Assembly (NCBI GenBank): GCA_910589025.1
Contig: CAJURM010000009.1
Coordinates: 50,519 to 114,518, forward strand
Direction of reading: 5' to 3'
Length of the DNA stretch: 64,000 bases
From: an uncultured Odoribacter sp.
Lineage (GTDB): Bacteria > Bacteroidota > Bacteroidia > Bacteroidales > Marinifilaceae
How positions within the stretch are numbered: the stretch's first letter is position 1; each line of letters opens with the position of its first letter. The notes below the pieces were generated by a model. It had not been told where the DNA came from. It ran no database searches and saw nothing but the letters and a program-made list of their open reading frames with translations. Below, one piece after another: positions 16,662 through 24,141 of this stretch. The translations under genes and the position numbers were made by a program.

Positions 16662-18445
16662 TATTTCAAAAAGGACAAGTAATCAAACAGTACATAGTAG
16701 TATTTCCGCATAAGCAAGGTGCTTATGCGGAAACCTACCGTGTGAAAGATGTAAATGGCAAAACATACTTCTTGAAACTAATCAATTGCAGTAAATTGAA
16801 CCGTAATCAAATTGATGATAATGGTTGTCTCGTTGAAGTGGAAATAAGCAAGCGGCTTAATCACCGGAATCTTTGTAAATACATAGATTCGGGAAATTTG
16901 ATGCTGCATGGTGGGCAATGTGTATATTTAGTTACTGAATATGTTAGCGGTGAGACATTGGCTCAGAAAATTATGAGGAAGGGTGGGGTGAGTGTATATG
17001 AAATTAAGCAAATAGCCAAAGCCGTATTGTCCGCTTTGTCCTATTTACATCAGCAGCCCATACCAATTATCCATGGAGAAGTAACTATTCAGAATATCCT
17101 GCTTAATCTTGTAGAAGGATTTGAAGATTTGAAACTCATAGATTTTGGTCATGCTTGTTATGGCAATCAAAAGCCGGTTAAACCGAATCTAAATGAGTTG
17201 AATCCTTTTTATCTTGCGCCGGAGAGATTTTCTGGAGTTTGTCAGGTACAATCAGATTTGTATGCAGTAGGTGCAATGATGTATCAGTTGCTTTATGGAA
17301 AACAACCTTGGTTCATTGATGTGTCGAGGATAAAAGACACGAATAGGGTCGATGCGATTTTGGCAGAGCGCGACAAGGAATTGGATTTACCTAAAATAGA
17401 AAAATACGAATTAGATTCCCAATTGATAAATTGTATAGCAAAAGCATTGAGCTATGATGTGGAAGACCGTTTTCAAACAGCGGAGGATTTTATCAAAGCT
17501 ATTGACGGGGATGTCATCATAGGACGTCAATCTACCAAACGGAAAATTTTTTCCATTGATGCTACAATTCCCTCTACGATAATAAAAGTACGTTCCCCGA
17601 AAAGGGGGGAAGGGTTTGCAGCCATTGCTGGAATGGATGAACTGAAAGAACAGCTTAGAGAAGAAGTTATAGATCCTCTTCATAATCCAGAGGAATATGA
17701 ACGGTATGGTGTAACTATTCCTAATGGTATGTTATTGTATGGACCTCCGGGATGTGGAAAGACTTTCTTTGCCAAACATTTTGCAGAAGAAGTAGGTTTT
17801 AATTTCATGTGTGTAACGCCTGCAACGCTTAAAAGTCGCTATGTTAATGCTACACAAGAAAATATTGCCCAAATGTTTAAAGAGGCAGAGGAAAAAGCAC
17901 CAACCATCATCTTTATTGATGAAATGAACGAACTTGTTCCAAACCGGGAAAGTGACGTGCATGAAATGTCCCGAAGTGCTGTAAACGAAATGTTAGCACA
18001 AATGGATAGAACCGGTGCGCGTGGAATATTTATTATTGGTGCGACTAATTATCCACATACTATTGATCCTGCAATCCTCAGAGCCGGACGGCTTGATAAA
18101 AAATATTTTATAGGAGTTCCTGATACTGAAGCGAGAATATCCTTATTTAAGCTATATCTCGAAAAACGTCCCTATGATTTTGGTATTGATTATGGGCAAC
18201 TTGCAATGCTAACAAATAATTATGTTTCGGCAGATATCCAATTAATTGTTAATGATGCAGCAAGAAGTGCATTAAAAGCACATAGTAAAATCACCATGAA
18301 TTTTTTGATTGCAGCCATTCAAAATACTCATCCATCTTTAGATGAAGAAGAATTAAAACGTTATGATAAAATTAAAGCACAAATGGAGGGAAGAATATCA
18401 AACAAAATCGACCAAAGACCGCGTATTGGATTTATACAAAAATAA
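16658..18445 (+). CDS. Pseudokinase-AAA+ ATPase fusion protein
   Basis: The 595-residue protein joins two domains. Residues ~8-285 are a Ser/Thr kinase fold with a glycine loop (GAYAETYRV), lysine K40, ALSYLHQ and a DFG motif at 162-164. The catalytic loop reads HGEVTIQN (139-146) in place of HRDLKPxN, so the catalytic aspartate is glutamate and the lysine is threonine. Phosphotransfer is doubtful. Residues ~325-560 are a Cdc48/FtsH-type AAA+ module with Walker A GPPGCGKT (362-369), Walker B IIFIDE (D421, E422), sensor GATN and RAGRLD. There is no protease domain. The ATG at 16658 overlaps the previous stop; an in-frame extension to 16604 is unlikely. Confidence 0.85.
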   Translation: MIFQKGQVIKQYIVVFPHKQGAYAETYRVKDVNGKTYFLKLINCSKLNRNQIDDNGCLVEVEISKRLNHRNLCKYIDSGNLMLHGGQCVYLVTEYVSGETLAQKIMRKGGVSVYEIKQIAKAVLSALSYLHQQPIPIIHGEVTIQNILLNLVEGFEDLKLIDFGHACYGNQKPVKPNLNELNPFYLAPERFSGVCQVQSDLYAVGAMMYQLLYGKQPWFIDVSRIKDTNRVDAILAERDKELDLPKIEKYELDSQLINCIAKALSYDVEDRFQTAEDFIKAIDGDVIIGRQSTKRKIFSIDATIPSTIIKVRSPKRGEGFAAIAGMDELKEQLREEVIDPLHNPEEYERYGVTIPNGMLLYGPPGCGKTFFAKHFAEEVGFNFMCVTPATLKSRYVNATQENIAQMFKEAEEKAPTIIFIDEMNELVPNRESDVHEMSRSAVNEMLAQMDRTGARGIFIIGATNYPHTIDPAILRAGRLDKKYFIGVPDTEARISLFKLYLEKRPYDFGIDYGQLAMLTNNYVSADIQLIVNDAARSALKAHSKITMNFLIAAIQNTHPSLDEEELKRYDKIKAQMEGRISNKIDQRPRIGFIQK

Positions 18446-18451
18446 CTAATC

Positions 18452-18916
18452 ATGATAAATAAAGATTTGTACCTAAAAACAATGTTCTGTTGTATAGCTT
18501 GCGACGGAGATATTGCACCGGAAGAAGTAAATACGATTAAAGTTATAGCAACCCAACTACCTGAAATGAGAGGAATTGAGATAGAAGCTATGTTAAATAT
18601 TTATATTTCAGAAATAAATAAAGATGGTGTCTTATTTCTAAAAAAATATTTGAAGGAATTGTCAAAAGAAGAATTAACAGAGGAGGAACAATTACTATTA
18701 ATTGCACTCTCTATAAAGATGATTGAGGCTGATAGTCGTATTGAATATTCTGAAGTGAAATTCTTTAAGAAAATCCGAGCCCGTTTATCTGTTTCAGATG
18801 AGCAAATTTTGGAACAACATCCAAATAAGGAAGATTTTCTCTTACCGGATGTAAATGTTACCGAAGACCTTATTTGGAATGAAAATATAAAATTTACAAA
18901 TATTTCCTTAAGCTGA
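18452..18916 (+). CDS. TerB-like protein
   Basis: The 154-residue helical protein has the duplicated acidic motif of the tellurite-resistance TerB fold: CDGDIAPEEVNTIKVIA near residue 17 and EADSRIEYSEVKFFKKI near residue 92. TerB domains are linked to membrane-associated stress or phage-response complexes, and in DjlA a TerB-like domain is fused to a J domain. This is the last gene of the operon, 6 bp after the AAA+ gene, and is followed by a strong terminator. It probably serves as an adaptor or metal-sensing subunit; this is inference. Confidence 0.75.
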   Translation: MINKDLYLKTMFCCIACDGDIAPEEVNTIKVIATQLPEMRGIEIEAMLNIYISEINKDGVLFLKKYLKELSKEELTEEEQLLLIALSIKMIEADSRIEYSEVKFFKKIRARLSVSDEQILEQHPNKEDFLLPDVNVTEDLIWNENIKFTNISLS

Positions 18917-18960
18917 TTTGTTATATCTATCGATCTCTATATAATAGGTCTAATTAAACT

Positions 18961-19003
18961 AAACCCTAAAAGTTTTTACATAACTTTTAGGGTTTCTTTT
19001 TCT
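18961..19003. terminator. Terminator at the end of the chaperone-like operon
   Basis: AAACCCTAAAAGTT and AACTTTTAGGGTTT form a perfect 14-bp stem with a 7-nt loop followed by CTTTTTCT. It lies between convergent genes and may serve both. Confidence 0.92.
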
Positions 19004-19052
19004 ATATCCGGGCTTAGTGAAGGTTAAAGCCCAGACGGTTCAATGCTCCGTT

Positions 19053-20360
19053 TTATTTGGTTACGAAGTGGAAGTGGCTGCCGAAGCGTTCGAAGGCCGC
19101 TTTGTCCAGTTCTTCCTGGTGGTCGGGGTGGGCAATTGAAATCAATGCTTTGGCGCGGTCCTGCATGGTTTTTCCGTACAGGTCTACGGCACCGAATTCA
19201 GTTACCACGTAGTGAACATCGAAACGGGTTGTCACCACTCCGGCACCATTCAATAAGGTCGGGCTGATTTTGCTCATGCCTTTGGCCGTTACCGAGGGCA
19301 TGGCAATGATGGGTTTTCCGCCTTCGCTGGCAGCAGCTCCCCGGATAAAGTCCAGCTGACCGCCGCATCCGCTGTAAAATTTACAGCCTAAGGAGTCGGC
19401 ATTGACCTGTCCGGTGATGTCGATGGACAGGGCTGAGTTGATGGCTGTCATTTTCGGTTGCTGGGCAATGATGCACGGGTCGTTGGTGTAGCCTACGTCC
19501 ATCATGGCTACTGCGGGGTTGTCGTCGATGAAGTCGTAGACCTCTTTGGAACCCATCAGGAAGGTGGATACGATTTTTCCTTTGTCGTGTTTTTTATTCA
19601 GGTTGTTGATGACTCCTTTGTAATAAAGGGGAAGTACGCCGTCGGCGAACATTTCCGTGTGGATACCCAAGTTTTTGTGGTTGCCCAACTGGGACAATAC
19701 GGCGTTCGGGATGGCACCGATACCCATTTGCAGACAAGCGCCGTCTTCAATGAGGGCTGCGCAGTTTTTGCCGATTTTTATATCCTGTTCCGAAGGAGTG
19801 GCGGGTTTGGCCTCAATCAACGGTGTGTTGTCTTCGCAGAAAATATCGATGTCTGACAGTTTGATGATAGCGTCGCCGAAAGCTCTCGGCACATTCGGGT
19901 TGATGACGGCAATAACGGTTTTGGCATGCTGTACGGCGGCTAACGTGGCGTCTACGGAGGTACCCATAGATACATACCCGTGTTTGTCCGGGGGACATAC
20001 CTGTATCATTGCGACATCCACCGGGGTGTAGCCCATGCGGATGAGTTTCTGTGTTTCGCTCAAATGAACCGGAATGTAATCCGCCCAGCCCTCCTGGGTG
20101 GCTTTGCGTACGTTGTGGCCGACAAAGAAGGATTCCAGGGAGAAAACCCCTTCAAATTCCTGTTCCGCATACGGAGCGCATCCTTCGGTGTGCAGGTGTT
20201 GAAGTTTGATGTTTTTCAGTTCTCCGGCGCGTCCTCTGGCACACAAGGCCTGGATTAATCCCTGGGGAGCACATGCCACGCTGTGAAGGTGGATGCGGTC
20301 GCCCGATTTAACCACTTTTACAGCCTCTTCAAATGATACTGTCTTTATTCCTTGATACAT
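19053..20360 (-). CDS. Acetyl-CoA hydrolase/4-hydroxybutyrate-butyryl CoA-transferase family protein
   Basis: The 435-residue protein belongs to family I CoA transferases of the Cat1/AbfT/butyryl-CoA:acetate type. Visible motifs are the catalytic glutamate in GIHTEMFADG (E236), GIGAIPNAV, and SGCGGQLDFIRGAAASEGGKPIIAMPS. Such enzymes move CoA between acetate and butyrate, succinate or 4-hydroxybutyrate, or hydrolyse acetyl-CoA; the acceptor cannot be told from sequence. The start at 20360 has AGGA just upstream, and a longer reading to 20396 has no support. It stands alone between the island and the fimbrial locus. Confidence 0.85.
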   Translation of the reverse strand: MYQGIKTVSFEEAVKVVKSGDRIHLHSVACAPQGLIQALCARGRAGELKNIKLQHLHTEGCAPYAEQEFEGVFSLESFFVGHNVRKATQEGWADYIPVHLSETQKLIRMGYTPVDVAMIQVCPPDKHGYVSMGTSVDATLAAVQHAKTVIAVINPNVPRAFGDAIIKLSDIDIFCEDNTPLIEAKPATPSEQDIKIGKNCAALIEDGACLQMGIGAIPNAVLSQLGNHKNLGIHTEMFADGVLPLYYKGVINNLNKKHDKGKIVSTFLMGSKEVYDFIDDNPAVAMMDVGYTNDPCIIAQQPKMTAINSALSIDITGQVNADSLGCKFYSGCGGQLDFIRGAAASEGGKPIIAMPSVTAKGMSKISPTLLNGAGVVTTRFDVHYVVTEFGAVDLYGKTMQDRAKALISIAHPDHQEELDKAAFERFGSHFHFVTK

Positions 20361-20475
20361 AGTCCTGTTATTTATAATTAAATAATTGCTTTTCAAACGT
20401 GTGCGAAGGTAATAATTAAAAGTAGAAAAAGGAAGGAATAAAAAGTGATTTTTAGAGTAGTGCTCTTTCGGAGCT

Positions 20476-21690
20476 TCAGAGTTCCATTAAGATGGAGGCG
20501 TTCGCTTTGTCAACGACGGAGCAGTCGAGTGATGCTAAATAAATCTGTGTGGTGAGTTCCGAGTCATGTCCCATTCCTTCGCTGATGACAGATAGGGGAA
20601 TGTTTTTGCTTCTGGCAATACTTGCCCAGGAGTGGCGCGCTACATACATGGAGAGCGGAAAGGAAAGGTGGATGCGTGCGGCGATTTTTTTGAGGTGGTG
20701 GTTCACCTGGCGGAGTCTGTTTTGGTATTGTTTGCGTTCCTTTCCTTCCCGTCGGATGATGGGTAGCAGAAAATCATTGGTCTGGGCTTTGTATTTGTTG
20801 ATGATGGCTTGTATGCACGGTTCCATTTTGATGAAGAGTTGCTGGTTAGTTTTCCGGCGGCGGTATGAAAGAATGCCGCATTGTAAGTTTTTCTTTTTCA
20901 GGTAAGCCATGTCAACGAAGGACATGCCGCGGGTGTAAAAACTGAAAAGAAACATGTCCCGGGCAAATTCCAGCGTCTTTTGATGTCTGAGGTCAAGTTC
21001 TTTTATTTGTCGGATGGATTCCAGGGAAATGGCGCGCTTCATGGTTTTTTCTATCCCTGTATAAACGTGTTTGAAAAGGGGACGCTGTTCGGTGAGTTGT
21101 TTGTCTACAGCCCGGTTATATACAGCCCTGAGGATGCGCATGTAAAAGGAGATAGTGTTGGGGGTCAATCCTTTTGCTTTCAGATGGGCTTCGTATGCTT
21201 GAATCAGCTCGGTGTCGATGTCCTGTAGCGGAATGTCTTGTTTTTGACGGAATTGCATGAAACTTTGTAGTGTGGTCATGTAGCTTTCGGCACTTCTTTC
21301 TTTGTTGAGTTGTTTCAGTTGCCGGATAACATTGTGCATGAAGCCGAATAGTGTGTGTTCCTGGGGCGGTTGCCGGAAGGCTTTTACGATATCATCGGTT
21401 GTGTATTCTTTGTCTTGATGTGACAGGCAACGGATGATTTTTTCAAAATGCAGTTTTTCCTGTACAAGTTTTTCCTGTATGGCCAGGAGATGGTGCGCCC
21501 GTTGATTGTCGCAGTCGACGGTAATTACTTTTTCCGCCTTATCATCCCATTCTGCCGGAAAGAGTTTGTAGTTTGTTCCGAGTTGCCGGACGAGCCGTTG
21601 GTAGATGATTCGATAAACGAGTGCTCCTTCTTTTCCAGATAGGGAGGAGGGGCGGAATTTTACTTTAATGGATACTTTGGATGTCATCAT
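20476..21690 (-). CDS. Tyrosine recombinase (invertase-type), linked to the fimbrial operon
   Basis: The 404-residue protein is a Bacteroidetes tyrosine recombinase. It has an arm-binding N-terminus (residues ~1-95), a SAM-like core-binding domain (~110-200) and a catalytic domain. Catalytic residues are R in FSFYTRGMSFVDMAYL, K in YRRRKTNQQLF, R352 in VARHSW, H375 in GMGHDSE and nucleophile Y384 in QIYLASLD. Proteins of this type invert promoters of surface structures in Bacteroides. The gene is divergent from the fimbrial genes and adjoins a segment with inverted core sites. At present a promoter inside that segment points toward this gene, so recombinase expression may depend on orientation. 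Confidence 0.9.
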   Translation of the reverse strand: MMTSKVSIKVKFRPSSLSGKEGALVYRIIYQRLVRQLGTNYKLFPAEWDDKAEKVITVDCDNQRAHHLLAIQEKLVQEKLHFEKIIRCLSHQDKEYTTDDIVKAFRQPPQEHTLFGFMHNVIRQLKQLNKERSAESYMTTLQSFMQFRQKQDIPLQDIDTELIQAYEAHLKAKGLTPNTISFYMRILRAVYNRAVDKQLTEQRPLFKHVYTGIEKTMKRAISLESIRQIKELDLRHQKTLEFARDMFLFSFYTRGMSFVDMAYLKKKNLQCGILSYRRRKTNQQLFIKMEPCIQAIINKYKAQTNDFLLPIIRREGKERKQYQNRLRQVNHHLKKIAARIHLSFPLSMYVARHSWASIARSKNIPLSVISEGMGHDSELTTQIYLASLDCSVVDKANASILMEL

Positions 21691-21787
21691 TTTCGTATGT
21701 TTTGCATCAAGAAAATCGGTTTCTTTTCAATTTCAGCAGCAAAAAAAGAAAAATGTTGTACACCTTGATTTGACGACTTTCCAATCA

Positions 21788-21803
21788 TCTCTTCATAAGA
21801 GAC
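21788..21803 (+). repeat. Recombination core site, copy 1
   Basis: TCTCTTCATAAGAGAC, forward orientation defined by the central CAT. The outer arms are imperfect compared with copy 3. Confidence 0.7.
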
Positions 21804-21819
21804 AGAAGTATTACAATTG

Positions 21820-21849
21820 CAAATTTACATATTTATACAAATTCTGCAA
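21820..21849 (-). promoter_or_regulatory. Leftward promoter inside the invertible segment
   Basis: On the minus strand TTG (21847-21849), a 19-nt spacer and TAAATTTG (21820-21827) match the Bacteroidetes consensus. In this orientation it reads toward the recombinase gene, about 125 nt away, which is the OFF state for the fimbrial operon. Confidence 0.65.
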
Positions 21850-21865
21850 CGTCATAGGAGAAAAA

Positions 21866-21884
21866 TCTCTTCATAAGAGACGGA
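21866..21884 (+). repeat. Recombination core site, copy 2
   Basis: TCTCTTCATAAGAGACGGA, in direct orientation to copy 1, with its right arm identical to that of copy 3. Confidence 0.7.
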
Positions 21885-22038
21885 AATGGAATTGAAAAAT
21901 AGAGGTTTATCAATGTGTTTCAAGAGGTCGGAGAGGAGGTTTTGATAAACAAAAATGAAAAATGTTGATGGAGTTGATTTTTTCATGAAATTACAATCCA
22001 TTGTGTTACACTGTTTTGTCGGTTTATTTAAAATAAAA

Positions 22039-22061
22039 TCCGTCTCTTATGAAGAGACGGA
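22039..22061 (-). repeat. Recombination core site, copy 3 (inverted)
   Basis: This is a 23-bp near-perfect palindrome with 8-bp arms TCCGTCTC/GAGACGGA and a 7-bp asymmetric centre. It is inverted relative to copies 1 and 2 and lies 33 bp before the first fimbrial gene. Confidence 0.75.
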
Positions 22062-22093
22062 GGTTTCTGTGATATAATTAATGAATACATAAT

Positions 22094-22690
22094 ATGCTAA
22101 AACGGATTTTAAAATTTTATGTTGTCTTGTTTGTGGGATTTTTTCCCTTTACGGAAGGGAAGTGCCAGAAAATCGCAGTCAAGACAAATTTGCTTTATGA
22201 TCTTCCTGCATTGACAGCCAATGCGGGGGTGGAATTCGGTTGGGCACCCCGTTGGACATTGGACGTATCGGCGAATTATAACGGTTGGACACTTTCCCAC
22301 GGGAGGAGATGGAAGCATTGGCTTTTGCAGCCGGAAGTGCGTTATTGGTTTTGTGACCGTTTTGCAGGACATTTTGTCGGAGGACATCTTTTGGGCGGAC
22401 AGTTTAATGTCGGTGGCGTGAAAAATCACATTCGTTTTTGGGGAAGTGATTTTTCAAAGGTCGGAAGCAGGCGTTACCAGGGCTGGATGACGGGGGCCGG
22501 GATGGCATACGGCTATGACTGGATTTTAGGGAGACATTGGAATGTGGAGGGTGAAATCGGATTAGGGTGGATTTATACGCGCTATGATTCGTTCCCGTGT
22601 GCCGGTTGCGGTAAGAAATTGTCTGAAGGTAAGACGCATAATTATGTAGGTCCGACGAAAGCGGCGGTGAATTTAGTATATACTTTTTAA
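22094..22690 (+). CDS. DUF3575 domain protein, first gene of the fimbrial operon
   Basis: The 198-residue protein has a signal peptide (MLKRILKFYVVLFVGFFPFTEG) and the DUF3575 body: KTNLLYDLPALTANAGVEFGWAPRWTLDVSANYNGW, then WLLQPEVRYWFCDRFAGHFVGGHLLGG. The alternating pattern suggests a small outer-membrane beta-barrel. DUF3575 genes commonly head Mfa-type fimbrial operons in Bacteroidales, which fits the position here directly after the invertible promoter. The role in assembly is not established. Confidence 0.85.
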   Translation: MLKRILKFYVVLFVGFFPFTEGKCQKIAVKTNLLYDLPALTANAGVEFGWAPRWTLDVSANYNGWTLSHGRRWKHWLLQPEVRYWFCDRFAGHFVGGHLLGGQFNVGGVKNHIRFWGSDFSKVGSRRYQGWMTGAGMAYGYDWILGRHWNVEGEIGLGWIYTRYDSFPCAGCGKKLSEGKTHNYVGPTKAAVNLVYTF

Positions 22691-22699
22691 CGGATAGCT

Positions 22700-24115
22700 A
22701 TGATGACGAGAATATATATGGTATGCCTGTTGTTATGGATTACGGTCAGGGTATTACAGGCTCAAATCTTATTGGATGGACAAGTGACGGTCAGCCATTT
22801 GGATGTAGCCCGGACGGAGGGGAATTTGTTTGTGTCGATGGATGTAAATGTGGCGGGGCTGGTGTTGAAAATGAATCGGGAGATGGTGCTGACGCCTGTT
22901 TTGCGCAACGGTACGGATTCTTTGCGTTTGCCCGCAATTATTGTTGCCGGACGTAACCGTTATTTTTATCATCAACGCAATGATTCTTTGACGGATAATG
23001 TGTTGGTACGGCGTACCCCAAAGGATACTGTTATCGGTTATCGCGCCACCGTGGCTTATAAGGATTGGATGGCGGAAGCTCTGCTCATGATGGATGAGGG
23101 GGAATGCGGGTGTCGTTGTGAGGTGTTAATGTCTGACGGAGAGAGATTGGCGGCGTTGGATTTCAAACCGAAGGTTTTCAAACCTGTGTTCGTCTATTTG
23201 GCGCCGCAGGCGGAACCGGAGAAGATCCGGGAGGTGAGCGGGTCCGCTTATATCGATTTTCTTGTCAACCGTACTGATATTAATGAGCATTACCGTGACA
23301 ATTATGTGGAGTTGCAGAAAATACGGAATACCATTGATGTTGTGCGTAATGATAGCGATACTTATATAATTTCCGTATTTATCAAAGGGTTTGCTTCGCC
23401 CGAAGGTTCGTATGCCAATAATTCGCGCTTGGCGAAAGAGCGTACGCAGACCCTGAAGGAGTATGTTCGCAAATTGTATGAATTTCCCGACAGTTTGATG
23501 TCGACAGCTTATGAGCCGGAGGACTGGGAGGGGTTGCGACGTTATGTGGAAACTTCCGGTTTACCCCATAAAACGGGAGTTATGGAGGTGATAGACAATG
23601 ATATGGAACCGGATGCCAGGGAGCAGGAACTGAAGAAACGTTATCCGGCGGATTATGCCTATTTGTATCGGAAGGTCTATCCGGGTTTGCGCCATTCGGA
23701 TTATGCCGTGCGCTATCATGTGCGTACTTATACGGACGTTGCCGAGATCCGGCGGTTGATGAAAACGGAACCGCAGAAATTGAGTTTGCAGGAATTGTTC
23801 CTTGTGGCACAGGATTGTGTAACGGGCAGTGATGAGTATAACGAGGTGTTTGAGATTGCAGTGCGCATGTTTCCGAATGATGAAACGGCCAATTTGAATG
23901 CCGCCAATACGGCGATGGGCATGGGGGATTTGAAAAATGCGCTCCGTTATTTGGAGAAGGCCGGAGATAGTGCGGAGGCTGCATACGCCCGTGCTGTTTA
24001 TGCAGCGTTGAATACGGACTATGATATGGCGGCCAGGTTGTTTGACGGGGCGCGGCAAAGAGGTATTGCCGAAGCGGCTGATGCGTTGAAACAATTGGAG
24101 GAGATTAAAAAATAA
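22700..24115 (+). CDS. DUF3868/OmpA-like protein of the fimbrial operon
   Basis: The 471-residue protein has a signal peptide, a DUF3868 N-terminal domain (residues ~25-190), then an OmpA-like peptidoglycan-binding region. That region has FIKGFASPEGSYANNSRLAKERTQTLKEYV (about residue 230) and the following helix. The C-terminal ~100 residues look like TPR repeats (ETANLNAANTAMGMGDLKNALRYLEKA). It probably anchors or organises the fimbrial apparatus at the outer membrane and wall. It follows the DUF3575 gene by 9 bp. Confidence 0.82.
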   Translation: MMTRIYMVCLLLWITVRVLQAQILLDGQVTVSHLDVARTEGNLFVSMDVNVAGLVLKMNREMVLTPVLRNGTDSLRLPAIIVAGRNRYFYHQRNDSLTDNVLVRRTPKDTVIGYRATVAYKDWMAEALLMMDEGECGCRCEVLMSDGERLAALDFKPKVFKPVFVYLAPQAEPEKIREVSGSAYIDFLVNRTDINEHYRDNYVELQKIRNTIDVVRNDSDTYIISVFIKGFASPEGSYANNSRLAKERTQTLKEYVRKLYEFPDSLMSTAYEPEDWEGLRRYVETSGLPHKTGVMEVIDNDMEPDAREQELKKRYPADYAYLYRKVYPGLRHSDYAVRYHVRTYTDVAEIRRLMKTEPQKLSLQELFLVAQDCVTGSDEYNEVFEIAVRMFPNDETANLNAANTAMGMGDLKNALRYLEKAGDSAEAAYARAVYAALNTDYDMAARLFDGARQRGIAEAADALKQLEEIKK

Positions 24116-24141
24116 TGAAATAAATAATAATACGGTAGGAT

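Larger units (their letters stand above)
21788..22061. promoter_or_regulatory. Probable invertible promoter segment (phase-variation switch)
   Basis: The 16-bp core TCTCTTCATAAGAGAC occurs forward at 21788-21803 and 21866-21881 and inverted at 22039-22061, the last within a longer perfect palindrome with arms TCCGTCTC and GAGACGGA around TTATGAA. The segment between the outer copies is 274 bp. It contains a leftward promoter at 21820-21849. Inversion between the outer copies would place that promoter ~60 bp before the first fimbrial gene, pointing into it. A further 9-bp inverted pair, GTTTATCAA/TTGATAAAC (21905-21913 and 21942-21950), lies inside and could be an accessory site. Confidence 0.75.

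Noticed and set aside
20476..21690. Integrase of a mobile element that carries the 5-19 kb island
   Set aside because: The recombinase is separated from the island by a CoA-transferase gene and abuts inverted sites next to the fimbrial operon, which explains it better.
23561..24094. Long antisense frames within the fimbrial and dcw genes
   Set aside because: They mirror strongly coding frames on the plus strand and have protein compositions rich in His, Ile and Arg typical of shadow frames.
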